Shown here one piece after another: positions 9,150 through 18,519 of a stretch of 19,082 nt of DNA (positions within the stretch are counted from its first letter, which is position 1; each line of letters opens with the position of its first letter). The DNA is from Geosiphon pyriformis (Eukaryota; Glomeromycota; Glomeromycetes; Archaeosporales; Geosiphonaceae), in the NCBI GenBank assembly GCA_016748015.1, contig JAAOMT010000649.1, positions 43,823-62,904 on the forward strand. The letters are read 5' to 3'. The notes under the pieces are model-generated. The model did not search any database, had not been told where the DNA came from, and saw nothing but the letters and a program-made list of their open reading frames with translations. Made by a program: the position numbers and the translations under genes.

Positions 9150-12100
9150 TCACATATGAATAAGTATAAACTTTTCTTATTACATAATAAAAAAAGATAT
9201 ATATCATAAAATTTTAAATTTTATAAAGTTAGCATAATATTAAACAAATTTTTCACAAAATATAAATTAATAACAGGAAATAAATAATGTATTATGTTTA
9301 AGTTATAAACAAAAATTATTTAATAAACATAATAAACTTATATTATATTTCAAAAAATATTTATTTAAATAAAGTTTGTAATCTTTATTGAAAAATATGT
9401 TTTATTTAAACTGTTAGAAAAGGCATCAAAAATTTATTACTACATTTTTTTTAGTTAAGTAAATGATTTATGCATTTTATATTACATAAAAAAATTTACT
9501 GTTTATTTAAGAAAAATACTTGGATTCTCAAATTTCTACTGTAAAATGTGAGGATTAATTAGATAAAGAAAGTGGCAACAAATCTTTTTGGGATTCTTTG
9601 CAATTAAATTATATTAATTTTATTTATAATAATATCTGATTAGTTATAATTTATATATAATAAAAAATGTAAATTAAAAAATATTTATTAATATTTTGTA
9701 AAGATCAGTTTTTAAAAATGAAAATAAACAGTTTTAAATTTAAATTTCTCTATATATTTTTTACTCTATTTGTTGTAAAGTAATTTTTTAACAATGCTGA
9801 AGATAAACATAATTTTACTTATCATTACAAAAGAATAAAATTGAACTATATTCAAATATTTTTAACTAAAATGGGCTAATACTGAAAACTTATTTTTATG
9901 TTCTGTCTAATATAGCCAAAAATTAATGATAATCTCAATTGGAATATTTGTATTCTGGATGAATAGGAAAAACAAAAAGAATATTAATTAGAAAAATTAA
10001 TTATTAAAAAAAATGTCAAAATTTATTAATAACTATTTATTTTAGAAAGATAATTAACTTGATTTTCTTAGCATCTATGCATTGTGGTTTTAATTTTTCT
10101 CTACTTGTTATATTCAAAATTAGAATAAGATCCAACTATTATAATTGAAAAAGTTATTATTTGATGCTTTCTAAATAAAAATATAAATAAAACTTAATTA
10201 TAAAATTGAAAAGGAACTAAGATCTAATAAATTATAATGTAAAATTTTAGGGATTGTAAATTTATTAAAAATTATATAGTTATTTTGTTTTATTTCTAAG
10301 TTAATTAGAAAGCTATAATATTATTTTATTTTTCAAACTTTGCTTAGCCTAATTTGGAAAGAAGATCTAATATATGTTAAAAAAAATAAAACTCTTAATT
10401 ACCTGATCAGTAAGCAATCAAAGGCATTTTTATCAAATGTAGTGGAGTTGAAAAAAGGAATTAGAATCTTTAAAGTTAACTTAATTATTTAAAAAATTTA
10501 GTCTATCTTGTTAATTATTTTATTTGTGTAATATTTAAATCCAGTTTTTTAATTGGTTATTACAATTAGAGTTCAATATTATAAATCAATTTATACTGAT
10601 AATTTATTATAGTAACAAAATTTTAATATTCCAGAATATTATAAATTAAAATATGTTAGTTATAAAAATTTTTATTGCTTATAATAATATTTATTAATAT
10701 TTATATAAATTAAAATTCGTTTATAATAGTTCATATATATAATATTATTAAAAATTAATTAAAAATAAAAGCAGAATTATTGTAATACATACATAAATTT
10801 TCTATATTAATATTAATTTGATGTGTTTTTTTATTAAAAAATAAAATAAAAACAAAACAAAAAATAAGTTTAATTGTATACTTTTAACATTTAGCTTATA
10901 TTTAAAAACTACAATTTTATTAAAATATACTTATTGATAAAATGTAAAATATAATATTTGATATATTAAACCAAAAGAAAAGTAATTATTTTAAGTTTAA
11001 GTAAGCTTGGTCAATTGAAATGTTAATTTAGGTAGATATTACAAATATGTATAAATAATGTTTCAAAAGAATAGAGTTTTCAAAACATGTTTGTGCATAA
11101 ATAAAATCAATAAGCAAACACCTTATATTTAATAACTTTTATTCAAAAAGCTTTTCTTAAAAGAGATATAAAGATAAAAGTATATATATGATAATAAATT
11201 ATATTTTGAAGAACTAATTCCTTCCTCAATTCTTAATTTTTATATCATCAATAAAAGTCTTTAAATTAAAAACTTTTTGAATATAATAAATAAAAAGCTT
11301 ACCATTTGTAGAAAATTCAGGTTTTGAGATTATTGAATTTTATATCTTGTCATATCATGACATGCTAGCATCTTGTATCTTTTCTTTTTTCATAAACAAT
11401 TTATTTACTTTGTATCTGCCAATTTTTTTTGAGATGTATACTTTTTTTTTACAGAATACTTTTCACCAATCACATCTAAAATAGTTTTTTGGCAAATAAT
11501 AACAAGGCTGTTTAAGTAGATTAAATTAAGTGAATTAAATTAATCATCTATCTAAAAATGTAAATATTTACTAACATTTAAACTTTCTATTATGTGGGTT
11601 AAGATGGGGATATGCTTCTATTGAATAGAATTCATTTAAAATAATGGGCTCAATTTTATTCAAGTCTTTAAATTAGATAGTTAATTATTTATTGATTTTT
11701 AATACTTTTTCAATTTTTTGTTATTTGTTGCCCATTGCCAAATCTAGAAACTAAACTGAAAATGTAATCTTGATTGAGATATAATAATGATGAACACTAA
11801 ACTTGTTTTGAAATCTTTTGAATGTTTGGAGGCTGTGTTTTAAGTAAACAGTTGTGTTTTCAGATCCCATGTTATAACAGGAAGTATGCATATTGGCTAC
11901 ACCCAGTGGTTTTTTATTTTTTTTACATTATTTAGTCTAATATATTAATTTTTTTTTCGGATATGAGATATAGATGTTATGTTCTTAATTACTAATCTAT
12001 CTATAACTCATGGTTTTAAAAAAAATGTGAATTTGATTTCCATACTAATTGTATTTAGCCATTTTAGAATAACAAAGTCAAAAAAAATGAGTCATAAAGA

Positions 12101-12609
12101 TCTGCTTAATATTACATTAGTTATGAGAATCTGTGTAATAATATAAAAAATTTCCAGAAAATACCAAGGTTTCAAAAAGTGACACTTTGTTTTTAATCAC
12201 TACATATTAGTTAACCCCATCTTTGTATTCTTGTATTTTTGTATTCTTGTTTTTGCATTTTTACGTGAAAAACAAACACGTAATTTTTGATCTCAAAATC
12301 AACAACTTAGAAACAGTAACATATATAAAAAGGTGTTCTCTGCCTTTAAGCAAAATTTTATTCTATATGGGATTATTCTTATCTTTATTGGTAATGAATT
12401 ACCAGTGTCCACCAATTCACAAACCTAACAGCTATAACCAATATGACTAACAATTCACCATTTACAACTCACGAATCCAAAGAACATTAAAAAAATCTAA
12501 GAGAGATTCATTCTTGTCTCCAAATCTCCAAGAACAATCCAGGTAAGAGTGTTGATGTATTTAACTGAAGAAACTCAACCAAGCACGGGGTTTTCAACTC
12601 CTTTATATT
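9150..12609. other. Long AT-rich gene desert
   Basis: About 3.5 kb with stops throughout all frames. From 9150 to about 11200 the sequence is close to A/T only, with many small near-palindromes that the composition itself produces (for example around 9207-9228). From about 11300 it is slightly richer in G and C, but no family was recognised. An open stretch at 12223-12450 (+) begins in a simple TGTATTCTTG-like repeat and translates to a hydrophobic then unremarkable text, so it is not called as a gene. A gag or LTR for the downstream pol was looked for here and not found. Confidence 0.5.
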
Positions 12610-12755
12610 GCCAAATATGGTGTTTTCTAACCACTGTACATGCATTATTCTACCAAATATCTGTTTTCACTTATGGTTTATGACATGAATTGTTATATCT
12701 CTGTGCATGCCAAATGTCTGCTTCCACTGATGGTCAATGACATGAATTGTTATAC
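12610..12755 (+). repeat. 57-bp tandem repeat, about two and a half copies
   Basis: Two clear copies start at 12653 and 12710 with CCAAAT, and both contain ATGACATGAATTGTTATA. A shorter, more diverged unit starts at 12611, also with CCAAAT, and contains CTGTACATG, matching CTGTGCATG of the next unit. Four of the seven or so differences between the two clear copies are transitions that could be C to T or G to A in the first copy. It sits just upstream of the pol remnant, so it may belong to the element's untranslated or LTR-related sequence; that is inference. Confidence 0.7.
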
Positions 12756-13109
12756 ACTTAACAAAATAGAATATCAACAATAATTATGCATTAACTAATC
12801 TTCAGTTCTTCAAACCAGCTATCAAAATTATATCTAAAAAATTTGAAAAATGAATATGTTCAGAATTCGAATTTTTAGAGCTATTTAAATCTTTTAGTCA
12901 TCTCAGTAAACAATCTATTCAACAACTTGAAAATCCAAAAAACACTTGACAATAATATACTACCTGCTATTATTATAAAAGATAAGTTACTTGTCACAAT
13001 ATTTTCTTTTAAATTTAAAGAACCAGTAATAATGTCTCTTTTTAGTAAAGCCATCTTTAATACTAAACCAATTATTGCTATGTATGCTAATATTAAATTT
13101 GATTGTTAA

Positions 13110-13480
13110 TTTATTAAACTAATTTTTAATAGTAGTTTAACAAACAGTATTATTATATAACAACTCATAGACAAATTAGATTACTAAGTTAATTAAGCTG
13201 TTAGCATTAAAATTATTACTGCTAATAAAATAATAAAGACTTTCATTGACAAAATTAATAACTTTCTTTTTGAAATTAATAATATTATTGTGTTAATTAA
13301 AGTTTTAATTATAAAAGCCATACAATATTAAGTTTTAGTTAATAACAACTAACTGTTCAAAACCAATATTGTATTCGACTAGAACACTCAAAAATTTCAA
13401 CTAATATATGCTGGACAGCATAGTCGAGTTTTAGCTATCTGTAGTCATTTCAAAACAACTATCACTATTTAACAACTGTT
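13110..13480 (+). pseudogene. Aspartic protease domain of the gypsy pol
   Basis: The retropepsin-like domain cuts Gag-Pol into mature proteins. The text FIKLIFNSS (13110-13136) matches the active-site stretch IKLILDSGS; the catalytic DSG is now NSS (AAT at 13128), which removes the catalytic Asp. It continues with IITANKIIKTFIDKINNF, matching the flap region IITADGxTKTPIGEIDDF, then IVLIKVLIIKAIQY*VLVNNN*LFK, matching the QYQALVGNDWLSK segment with stops at the Gln and Trp. It ends in YAGQHSRVLAICSHFK near 13460. The frame here is shared with the open stretch that begins at 12927. Confidence 0.8.
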
Positions 13481-13576
13481 ATTAATTAAGTTTAAAAAAA
13501 GAAAAAAACCTACTTAAGAAGTCTATTAAGTATTATAAGCCAAGAAAAAACACAATAAACTATTACCAATACTTAC

Positions 13577-13963
13577 TTGAAAAAAAATAAAATAAATAAA
13601 TTTCAAGCTATTATCTTCATAGAAAAACTGACAAATGATTGGTTTATCTTATATTTGACACCAAAACCAAAAAAACATTCATTCTATATTCTACTTAAAT
13701 ACAAAAACTGCAATAAAAAGCTTTTATTTATGGGAGTTTATATCTTTTCAAAAAAAAATATAAAACACATACTTGTTACTATTGTAAAACATGTTATTGA
13801 AAACACTTTGAATACTCAAAATAACAAAAAAAGTGAGACAAAAAACTATGTCTTACTTATAAAAAAATACCATTTAACAAAAAAATATAGAATAACATTC
13901 TTAGTTAAGAAAAAATATATAATATATTGTGCCAATACACAATTTTTATTAATAGCTAGATAA
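13577..13963 (+). pseudogene. Cysteine-rich (zinc-ribbon-like) domain of the gypsy pol
   Basis: This open stretch of 128 codons is not a separate gene but a surviving piece of pol, entered after a frameshift in an A-run near 13580. YILLKYKNCNKKLLFMG has one half of a CxxC pair left (Cys at 13709-13711; the partner position is Tyr, as expected from TGT to TAT). Cys residues that would be expected in the second half of the domain are also largely missing, apart from one in YIIYCANTQ near the end. Elements of this group carry such a domain between protease and dUTPase; its role is not known to me, though nucleic-acid binding is plausible. A second Cys pair remnant (YKHCFIFNDFKYYNNCN) lies near 14255-14315. 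Confidence 0.55.
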
Positions 13964-14404
13964 GCAGAAAAATATCTTTTAATATTGTATAAAACAGAGC
14001 TTTTTTATGTTTAAATGACTATCTACATAATAAAAATAAAATTTGACAAATAATAAGTGCCAAAATTAAAAATAATTTATTTAGTAAAATATTAGCAATT
14101 AAAAACAACTCATTAGAATTTGTCAAAACCATTTTTATTTCAAACTCAAATATATTTGTTAATATTATAAATAATCCAAAATAATTTTATAAATATTATC
14201 AAGATCTAAAATCTATTTAAAAGGAATAAAAACAGCATTTAAAATAATTAAATATTAAACTTTATAAACATTGTTTTATTTTTAATGATTTCAAATATTA
14301 TAACAATTGTAATTTTATTTACAATTTACAATTATGCATGATTATTTTAATTTTCAAAGAAAAAAAACCAATTAACAAATGCATTTTAGAATTGGAATCA
14401 AAAT

Positions 14405-14500
14405 TTAATCATAATTTATTCTAATAATAATAACAATATTAATTTTAATACTATTTATAATAACAACAACAATAATAATAATTAAAACTTTAATAAAAAC
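14405..14500 (+). repeat. Asn-rich low-complexity linker in pol
   Basis: AAT and AAC codons alternate in runs of three to five, giving a poly-Asn spacer between the cysteine-rich region and the dUTPase domain. In the ancestor it was probably mixed Asn/Asp/Ser; G to A change turns Asp (GAT) and some Ser (AGT) codons into Asn, so part of the poly-Asn character may itself be a product of decay. Confidence 0.6.
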
Positions 14501-14586
14501 TTCAAACAATATATTATACTTTCAAATCTCTTAAGAAAGCAAAAACTTAAATAATTTAATAATAATAACAAAAATATTATATTAGA

Positions 14587-15012
14587 ATACATACATAATA
14601 CTAATGTAAAGTTTAATCTTAGATATTCCAAAAAAACTGCCATCAAATTAAAATCTTATTTATATACTAGCATAGATTTAAAATTAGCACTAGAAATTTC
14701 AACAACAATAATAATATAATTAATATCTAAATCTAGTTTAGAAAAAAAAGAAATTAATATTAAAAGAGAAATAATTTACACAGAACATGTAGAAAATATT
14801 ATTTTAATAATACAAAATAAATTAGAAAAAGCATATATCATTGAATTTAATAAAAAAATAACACAAACAATATTTTTGTTTTTGGTAAAAACAATTCAGT
14901 TAGTATTAATAAAAACAAAGAAAAAATAAAGATAATAGCACAAAAGATAAATAGATTTGAATTAACAAAAAGAGTAAAGATATCAGTTAATATGGCAAAA
15001 AAAAACAATTAA
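14587..15012 (+). pseudogene. dUTPase domain embedded in the gypsy pol
   Basis: The five motifs of trimeric dUTPase (dUTP to dUMP plus pyrophosphate) can be aligned in order. Motif 1: NVKFNLRY (about 14611-14634) against DxGFDLRY. Motif 2: ISKSSLEKKEI (about 14725) against xSRSSLAKKGI. Motif 3: REIIYTEHVENI (about 14766-14800) against the G-IIDAGYxGNI pattern. Motif 4: NKKITQTIF (about 14850) against KIAQAIF. Motif 5: INRFELTKR (about 14950) against the P-loop-like GFGSTGR. Nearly every Gly and Asp of these motifs is replaced by a G to A product (Asn, Lys, Glu, Arg). Spacing of all five motifs is as in the family, with one frameshift near 14910 before motif 5. In a living element the enzyme would lower uracil incorporation during reverse transcription. 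It lies upstream of RT, inside pol. Confidence 0.8.
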
Positions 15013-15559
15013 TTATTGAAAAATTATTTTCATTCATCAATTAATTTCTATTTTACCATATAACCTGTACATATTAATTAGAAAAAAGAAAGTAAAAGAT
15101 TAATTCCAGATTTTTGAAGTTAAACTCATTATTTGTGACTTAAAAAAAATTGCTGTTATCAATCTATATATATTATTTAAAAATCATAAATACATCAAGA
15201 TCTTAATACACAACATAATTAAAAACTCAATAGAAATATTAAGTAAGATTATTATTGAATATTTAATACTAAAGTTAAGAATCAATCACCAATTATTATT
15301 TCAGATTTTTTACAACTTTGTGAATATGTAAACATTGTATTACAGACTATCTATAAATAAAAAAATGTTATTTGTTATATTTAGAACAATTAGAGCAAAT
15401 AAATTTAGAAAACTTAAACTTATTCTAAAGTATTTAAATTAAAACTAAATATATAATATCAATTAAACAAAAAACATATTAAATATCATTTATTAGCCAT
15501 AAAATCATTTGTCAAAAAATTAACTATATGTTAGACAATAGATTAATTTAACTATTAAT

Positions 15560-16250
15560 GAATTTATAATCATTACCAGTAGTATTTATTTGAAAAAAGA
15601 ATGAAAAGATTTGTTTTTGTGTAGATTATAAAAACTTAACAGTATTATTTATAGAAACAGTTATTCAATTTTACAAATTCAAAAATTATTTGATATTTTC
15701 AAAGGAAAAAAATAGTTTTCTATATTAGATTTAGACAATAATTATTGGCAAGTAGTCATAAATTCAATCAACAAAAAAAAGATAGCATTTACTATCAAAA
15801 AAAAGAATTTTAAATTTGATATTATGTTTTTTGGCTTAATTAATATTCCAGCTATTTTTTAATAACTAATGAAAATTGTTTATACTAGATTATTATGGAA
15901 ATTAATAGTAGTTTACTTAAATAATACCAATGTATTTTTCAAGACATTTGATAATTATCTATACTATTTTCAATAAGTGTTTAAAAGATTAAGAAAAACA
16001 GAACTAATATTAAATACTACTAAATATTTTTTTGAAAAAACTGAACTTAAGTTTTTAGAATATATTATAAACAAAAATAACATTAAAATAGATTCAAATA
16101 AAATTAAGATAATTAAAAACTTTTTAATACTAACAAACTTAATAAAATTAAGTATATTTTTAGAATTTACTAAATATTATTATTGTTTTATTCAAAATTT
16201 TCTAAACTGGCTTAATTATTATATCAGCTTTAAGCAAAAAATATCAAATA
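15560..16250 (+). pseudogene. Reverse transcriptase domain of the gypsy pol
   Basis: RT motifs are in order. FSILDLDNNYWQ (15716-15751) is motif A, with the catalytic Asp kept at 15728 but a TAG just before it at a Trp position (15713). KIAFTIKKKNFKF and FFGLINIPAIF (about 15780-15860) match the KTAFxTxxGxYEF and PFGLTNAPATF segments, with Thr to Ile changes. VVYLNNTNVF (15908-15937) is motif C, where YxDD has become YLNN, so both metal-binding Asp residues are lost. Downstream, in an open stretch to 16291, come VFKRLRKTELILNTTKYFF, KFLEYIINKNNIKID and LEFTKYYYCFIQNF, the thumb and connection. The enzyme would copy element RNA; this copy cannot. Confidence 0.9.
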
Positions 16251-16259
16251 TAAATAAAC

Positions 16260-16605
16260 TGAGAAACAACAAGAAGCTTTTAATATATTAAAAAGAAAGC
16301 TTATTTAAATTTCAATATTAATCTACTTAAATTACAGCAAACTATTCATTATTACTATTAAAAACAATACTATTACAAAAAAATTGAATAAACAAAAACA
16401 TTTAGTAACATATGTTAACAAAAGTTTGAGTCCAGCTAAAAAAAACTATGCCATTTTAGTATTAAAACATTTAGCTATTTATTAAGCTATTATTAAATAG
16501 AAGAATTATTTAAGTTAAAAATTCGATATATATACTAACCACAAAAGATTAACATTGATTTAAAAGCAAAAATTTGGAAATAATATTACTAAAAGACTTA
16601 AATAG
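16260..16605 (+). pseudogene. RNase H domain of the gypsy pol, truncated
   Basis: KLFIITIKNN (about 16336) matches the first strand FIITTDAS, where the catalytic Asp is gone. HLVTYVNKSLSPAKKNYAIL (about 16399-16458) matches the PVxYxSKxLxPAExNYxxxE block. FDIYTNHKRLTLI (about 16523-16560) matches the IYTDHKAL block, again with Asp to Asn. A deletion probably removed some residues between the first two blocks. The match fades by about 16605, exactly where the base composition flips, so this is the right-hand breakpoint of the pol remnant. No integrase motif follows. Confidence 0.8.
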
Positions 16606-16610
16606 TTCTG

Positions 16611-17440
16611 AAAATTTGGGTTTGGAGTATATTTATTTCATGAATTTTATTTGTGTAATCTTAATAATAGGTGTTACTGAAGGTTTGTGGTTTTTTTTTT
16701 GTATGTTTTTAATGCCTGTTGACTGTGAATTCATGTTTTCTGGAAGTATTTAGATCTTTGATAACTGAATTTAGCTTTAAATTATCTTCTATAATTTAAA
16801 CTGCTGGGCTTATAAGTAGAATGGCCAATTCTATGCCAGTTATTTTATGTAGTTACATTGTAATAAACATCAACTTTTTTTTAGAAATTGCTCATTTGGA
16901 AGCTTACTAAAAATGTTTAGTTACTTTGCTGTAAAAGTTAACTTTTTTACAAGAATCTTATTTGTAGACTACTCTAAAGATTATGATAAAAAAAGTAAAA
17001 GAAAATAAAAAAAATATAAAAAAAATAAAATGTTGCCAAAGGAAACATTTTCTATTCAGGTCTAAAGTTACTAACAAATTATTGAAATTAGTAGTTAATT
17101 AATTTCAAAATATTAGTTGGGTTTTGTGAATATCAAGTATAATAATTAAGAATTTGGTTTTTGAATATTTAATTTTTATTTAATTTTGTAAGGATGTATA
17201 AAAAATAATTTGTTCTAATTAAAATATTTAAAGTAAGATACATTTTCTTGAAGAGAAAAGCTCTTATTTTATACAACTTGCTGTAGTACTAGTTTTTGAA
17301 TTTGCATTTTTCTTTTTGCTATAATTTCGGCAAATTAAAGATATATTTTAACAAACTAACAGTTATTTCTACAAACTATTAATTATTTCAGCCAATTTCT
17401 ACTAATTTTGGCAAATTTTGAATATTAAATAGTTCAGAGT
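16611..17440. other. Junction region without an identified gene
   Basis: The sequence between the plus-strand pol and the minus-strand gag is more T-rich and has longer mixed-composition stretches. Neither strand gives a family I recognise. The minus strand from about 17410 down to 17150 reads coding-like in one frame (for example LPKLVEI and FVEITVSLLKYIFNLPKL) and could be diverged sequence downstream of the gag, but it does not match the protease region of the plus-strand element. No LTR ends or target-site duplication were recognised. Confidence 0.4.
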
Positions 17441-17589
17441 ATTGTGTAATTTAATTATCTTAATTTTTATAGTATAAATTGAATTATTAATTGAATAATA
17501 ATATTTAATGTAATAATTAAAATAATAATAATATGTACTAATTAATGTTAAAAATTAGAAGAGTAATTTTATGCTAATTAATTGGTTAT

Positions 17590-18510
17590 TTAATTTTGTT
17601 CTACAATCTATTTTTAAGTGTTTTTGTTTATTATAGTAATAATAGATATATGTTTCTTGTTGTCATAATTAATTTAATAATGATAGATGTAATTAATTAG
17701 AACTATCATTATAGTTTTCTAGATAATTATGATATTAAAAAAACTGATAAATTGTTTAATTATTAGTTAAGTATTTCTCAATTTTTTGGTTAATTGTTTC
17801 TTTAAATTGTTTCAATTTGGTATCTAACTTAAATAATTTGTTTATTACTAGATTTACAGTTTAAGTATAATTGGCTTTGAATTTAGCTAATTCAAAATCT
17901 TTAATGTAAGTAACTATGCTTTGAAGTGTGTTTAAATATAATGAACATATTTGTTATAATAAATTGTTGCATAATCTATAAATAAATTGATTCAAGATCT
18001 GTAATATTGTAAAATAGTTAATATTAATTGCTTGAATTTGACATAAATTTTTGTAGAAGTGTTCTAAATAAGTAATAATTGCTTTGTTATTATTTTGCTT
18101 AATTGTAGTAAAACCAGTTAATAACCAATTAATGCTGTTGTAATTACTGAAATATTATAAAAACACGACTTAAAATGTGTTAAAAGTTTGTGGTTTGTTA
18201 ACTAGACTTTAATACCACAAGTTAGTAATATCTTGTAAAAAGTAGAGAATTATTTAAATAGCTTTAATATTATTTTATTCATTAGTTGCAATAGCTTTTA
18301 TTACATCATTTAATTATGCTTAAGTGTTATTTTCTTTATTGGTAAATTTTTTAAGTTTAACAATTGATGCATATGCTATTTGTCTTAAAAATAAGTTAAT
18401 TAGTGGTTAATAAAAATGACTATTAGTATAATAAAAGAATTAATTTAGATAACTAAAGGTAAATTATTGTTGACAATAGGAGTAGAGTTTGAATTTTTTG
18501 GGTTTTGCTG
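17590..18510 (-). pseudogene. gag: Ty3/gypsy retrotransposon gag, dead
   Basis: Gag forms the virus-like particle and binds element RNA. On the minus strand one frame runs from about 18510 down to 17590 with scattered stops. It reads FLRQIAYASIVKLKKF, NDVIKAIATNE*NNIKAI, LWY*SLVNKPQTF (the AWYQSLVNKPQ-type core of fungal gypsy gag, with TAA at Gln), then GFTTIKQNNNKAIITYLEHF and QIQAININYF, matching the xEaVttYxxRF core of the retrotransposon gag family. A KQFKETINQKIEKYL coiled stretch precedes a zinc-knuckle position at 17603-17644. Stops are mostly TAA, at Gln-like positions. The order and spacing fit a full gag of about 300 residues. It points away from the plus-strand pol's own missing gag end, so it belongs to another copy or to an inverted half. 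No protease follows it. Confidence 0.82.
17603..17644 (-). other. Degenerate CCHC zinc knuckle of gag
   Basis: The text YYYYNKQKHLKIDC keeps the exact CX2CX4HX4C spacing, with His at 17618-17620 and the last Cys at 17603-17605. The first two Cys positions (17642-17644 and 17633-17635) are both TAT, one G to A step from TGT. The knuckle would have bound nucleic acid in the nucleocapsid part. Confidence 0.75.
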
Positions 18511-18519
18511 AATTTAAAC

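Larger units (their letters stand above)
12780..16610 (+). pseudogene. pol: Ty3/gypsy retrotransposon pol, full-length but dead
   Basis: A collinear series of domains typical of Ty3/gypsy elements of arbuscular mycorrhizal fungi can be followed for about 3.8 kb in several frames. It starts with a linker (FLELFKSFSHLSKQSIQQL, 12861-12920), then aspartic protease, a cysteine-rich domain, an Asn-rich spacer, dUTPase, reverse transcriptase and RNase H. It stops around 16610 without any integrase. Pol would be cleaved into enzymes that copy element RNA into DNA in virus-like particles. Tens of in-frame stops and at least four frameshifts are visible (near 12930, 13580, 14910 and 15300-15600). The protease, RT and RNase H have all lost catalytic Asp residues. 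No gag precedes it on this strand and no flanking LTR pair was found, so it is truncated at both ends. The coding strand is strikingly A-rich and G-poor. I am confident of the class. Confidence 0.88.

Noticed and set aside
9150-11300. Many short palindromes that could be terminators, hairpins or MITEs
   Set aside because: At this A+T content such palindromes are expected by chance, and none had a stable G/C stem or a matching partner end.
12223-12450. Plus-strand open frame of 75 codons with a hydrophobic start, looking like a small secreted protein
   Set aside because: The start lies in a simple TGTATTCTTG-like repeat, which alone makes the hydrophobic text, and nothing else supports a gene.
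13577-13963. Stand-alone hypothetical protein of 128 residues
   Set aside because: It falls inside the collinear gypsy pol between protease and dUTPase, and begins only because of a frameshift in an A-run.
6010-18510. Ciliate-like genetic code with TAA/TAG read as Gln, since many stops fall at Gln positions
   Set aside because: TGA and TAG also occur at Trp positions, frameshifts are frequent, and catalytic Asp and zinc-binding Cys residues are lost as well. The same Gln codon is still CAA in sister Sel1 repeats. Decay explains all of it.
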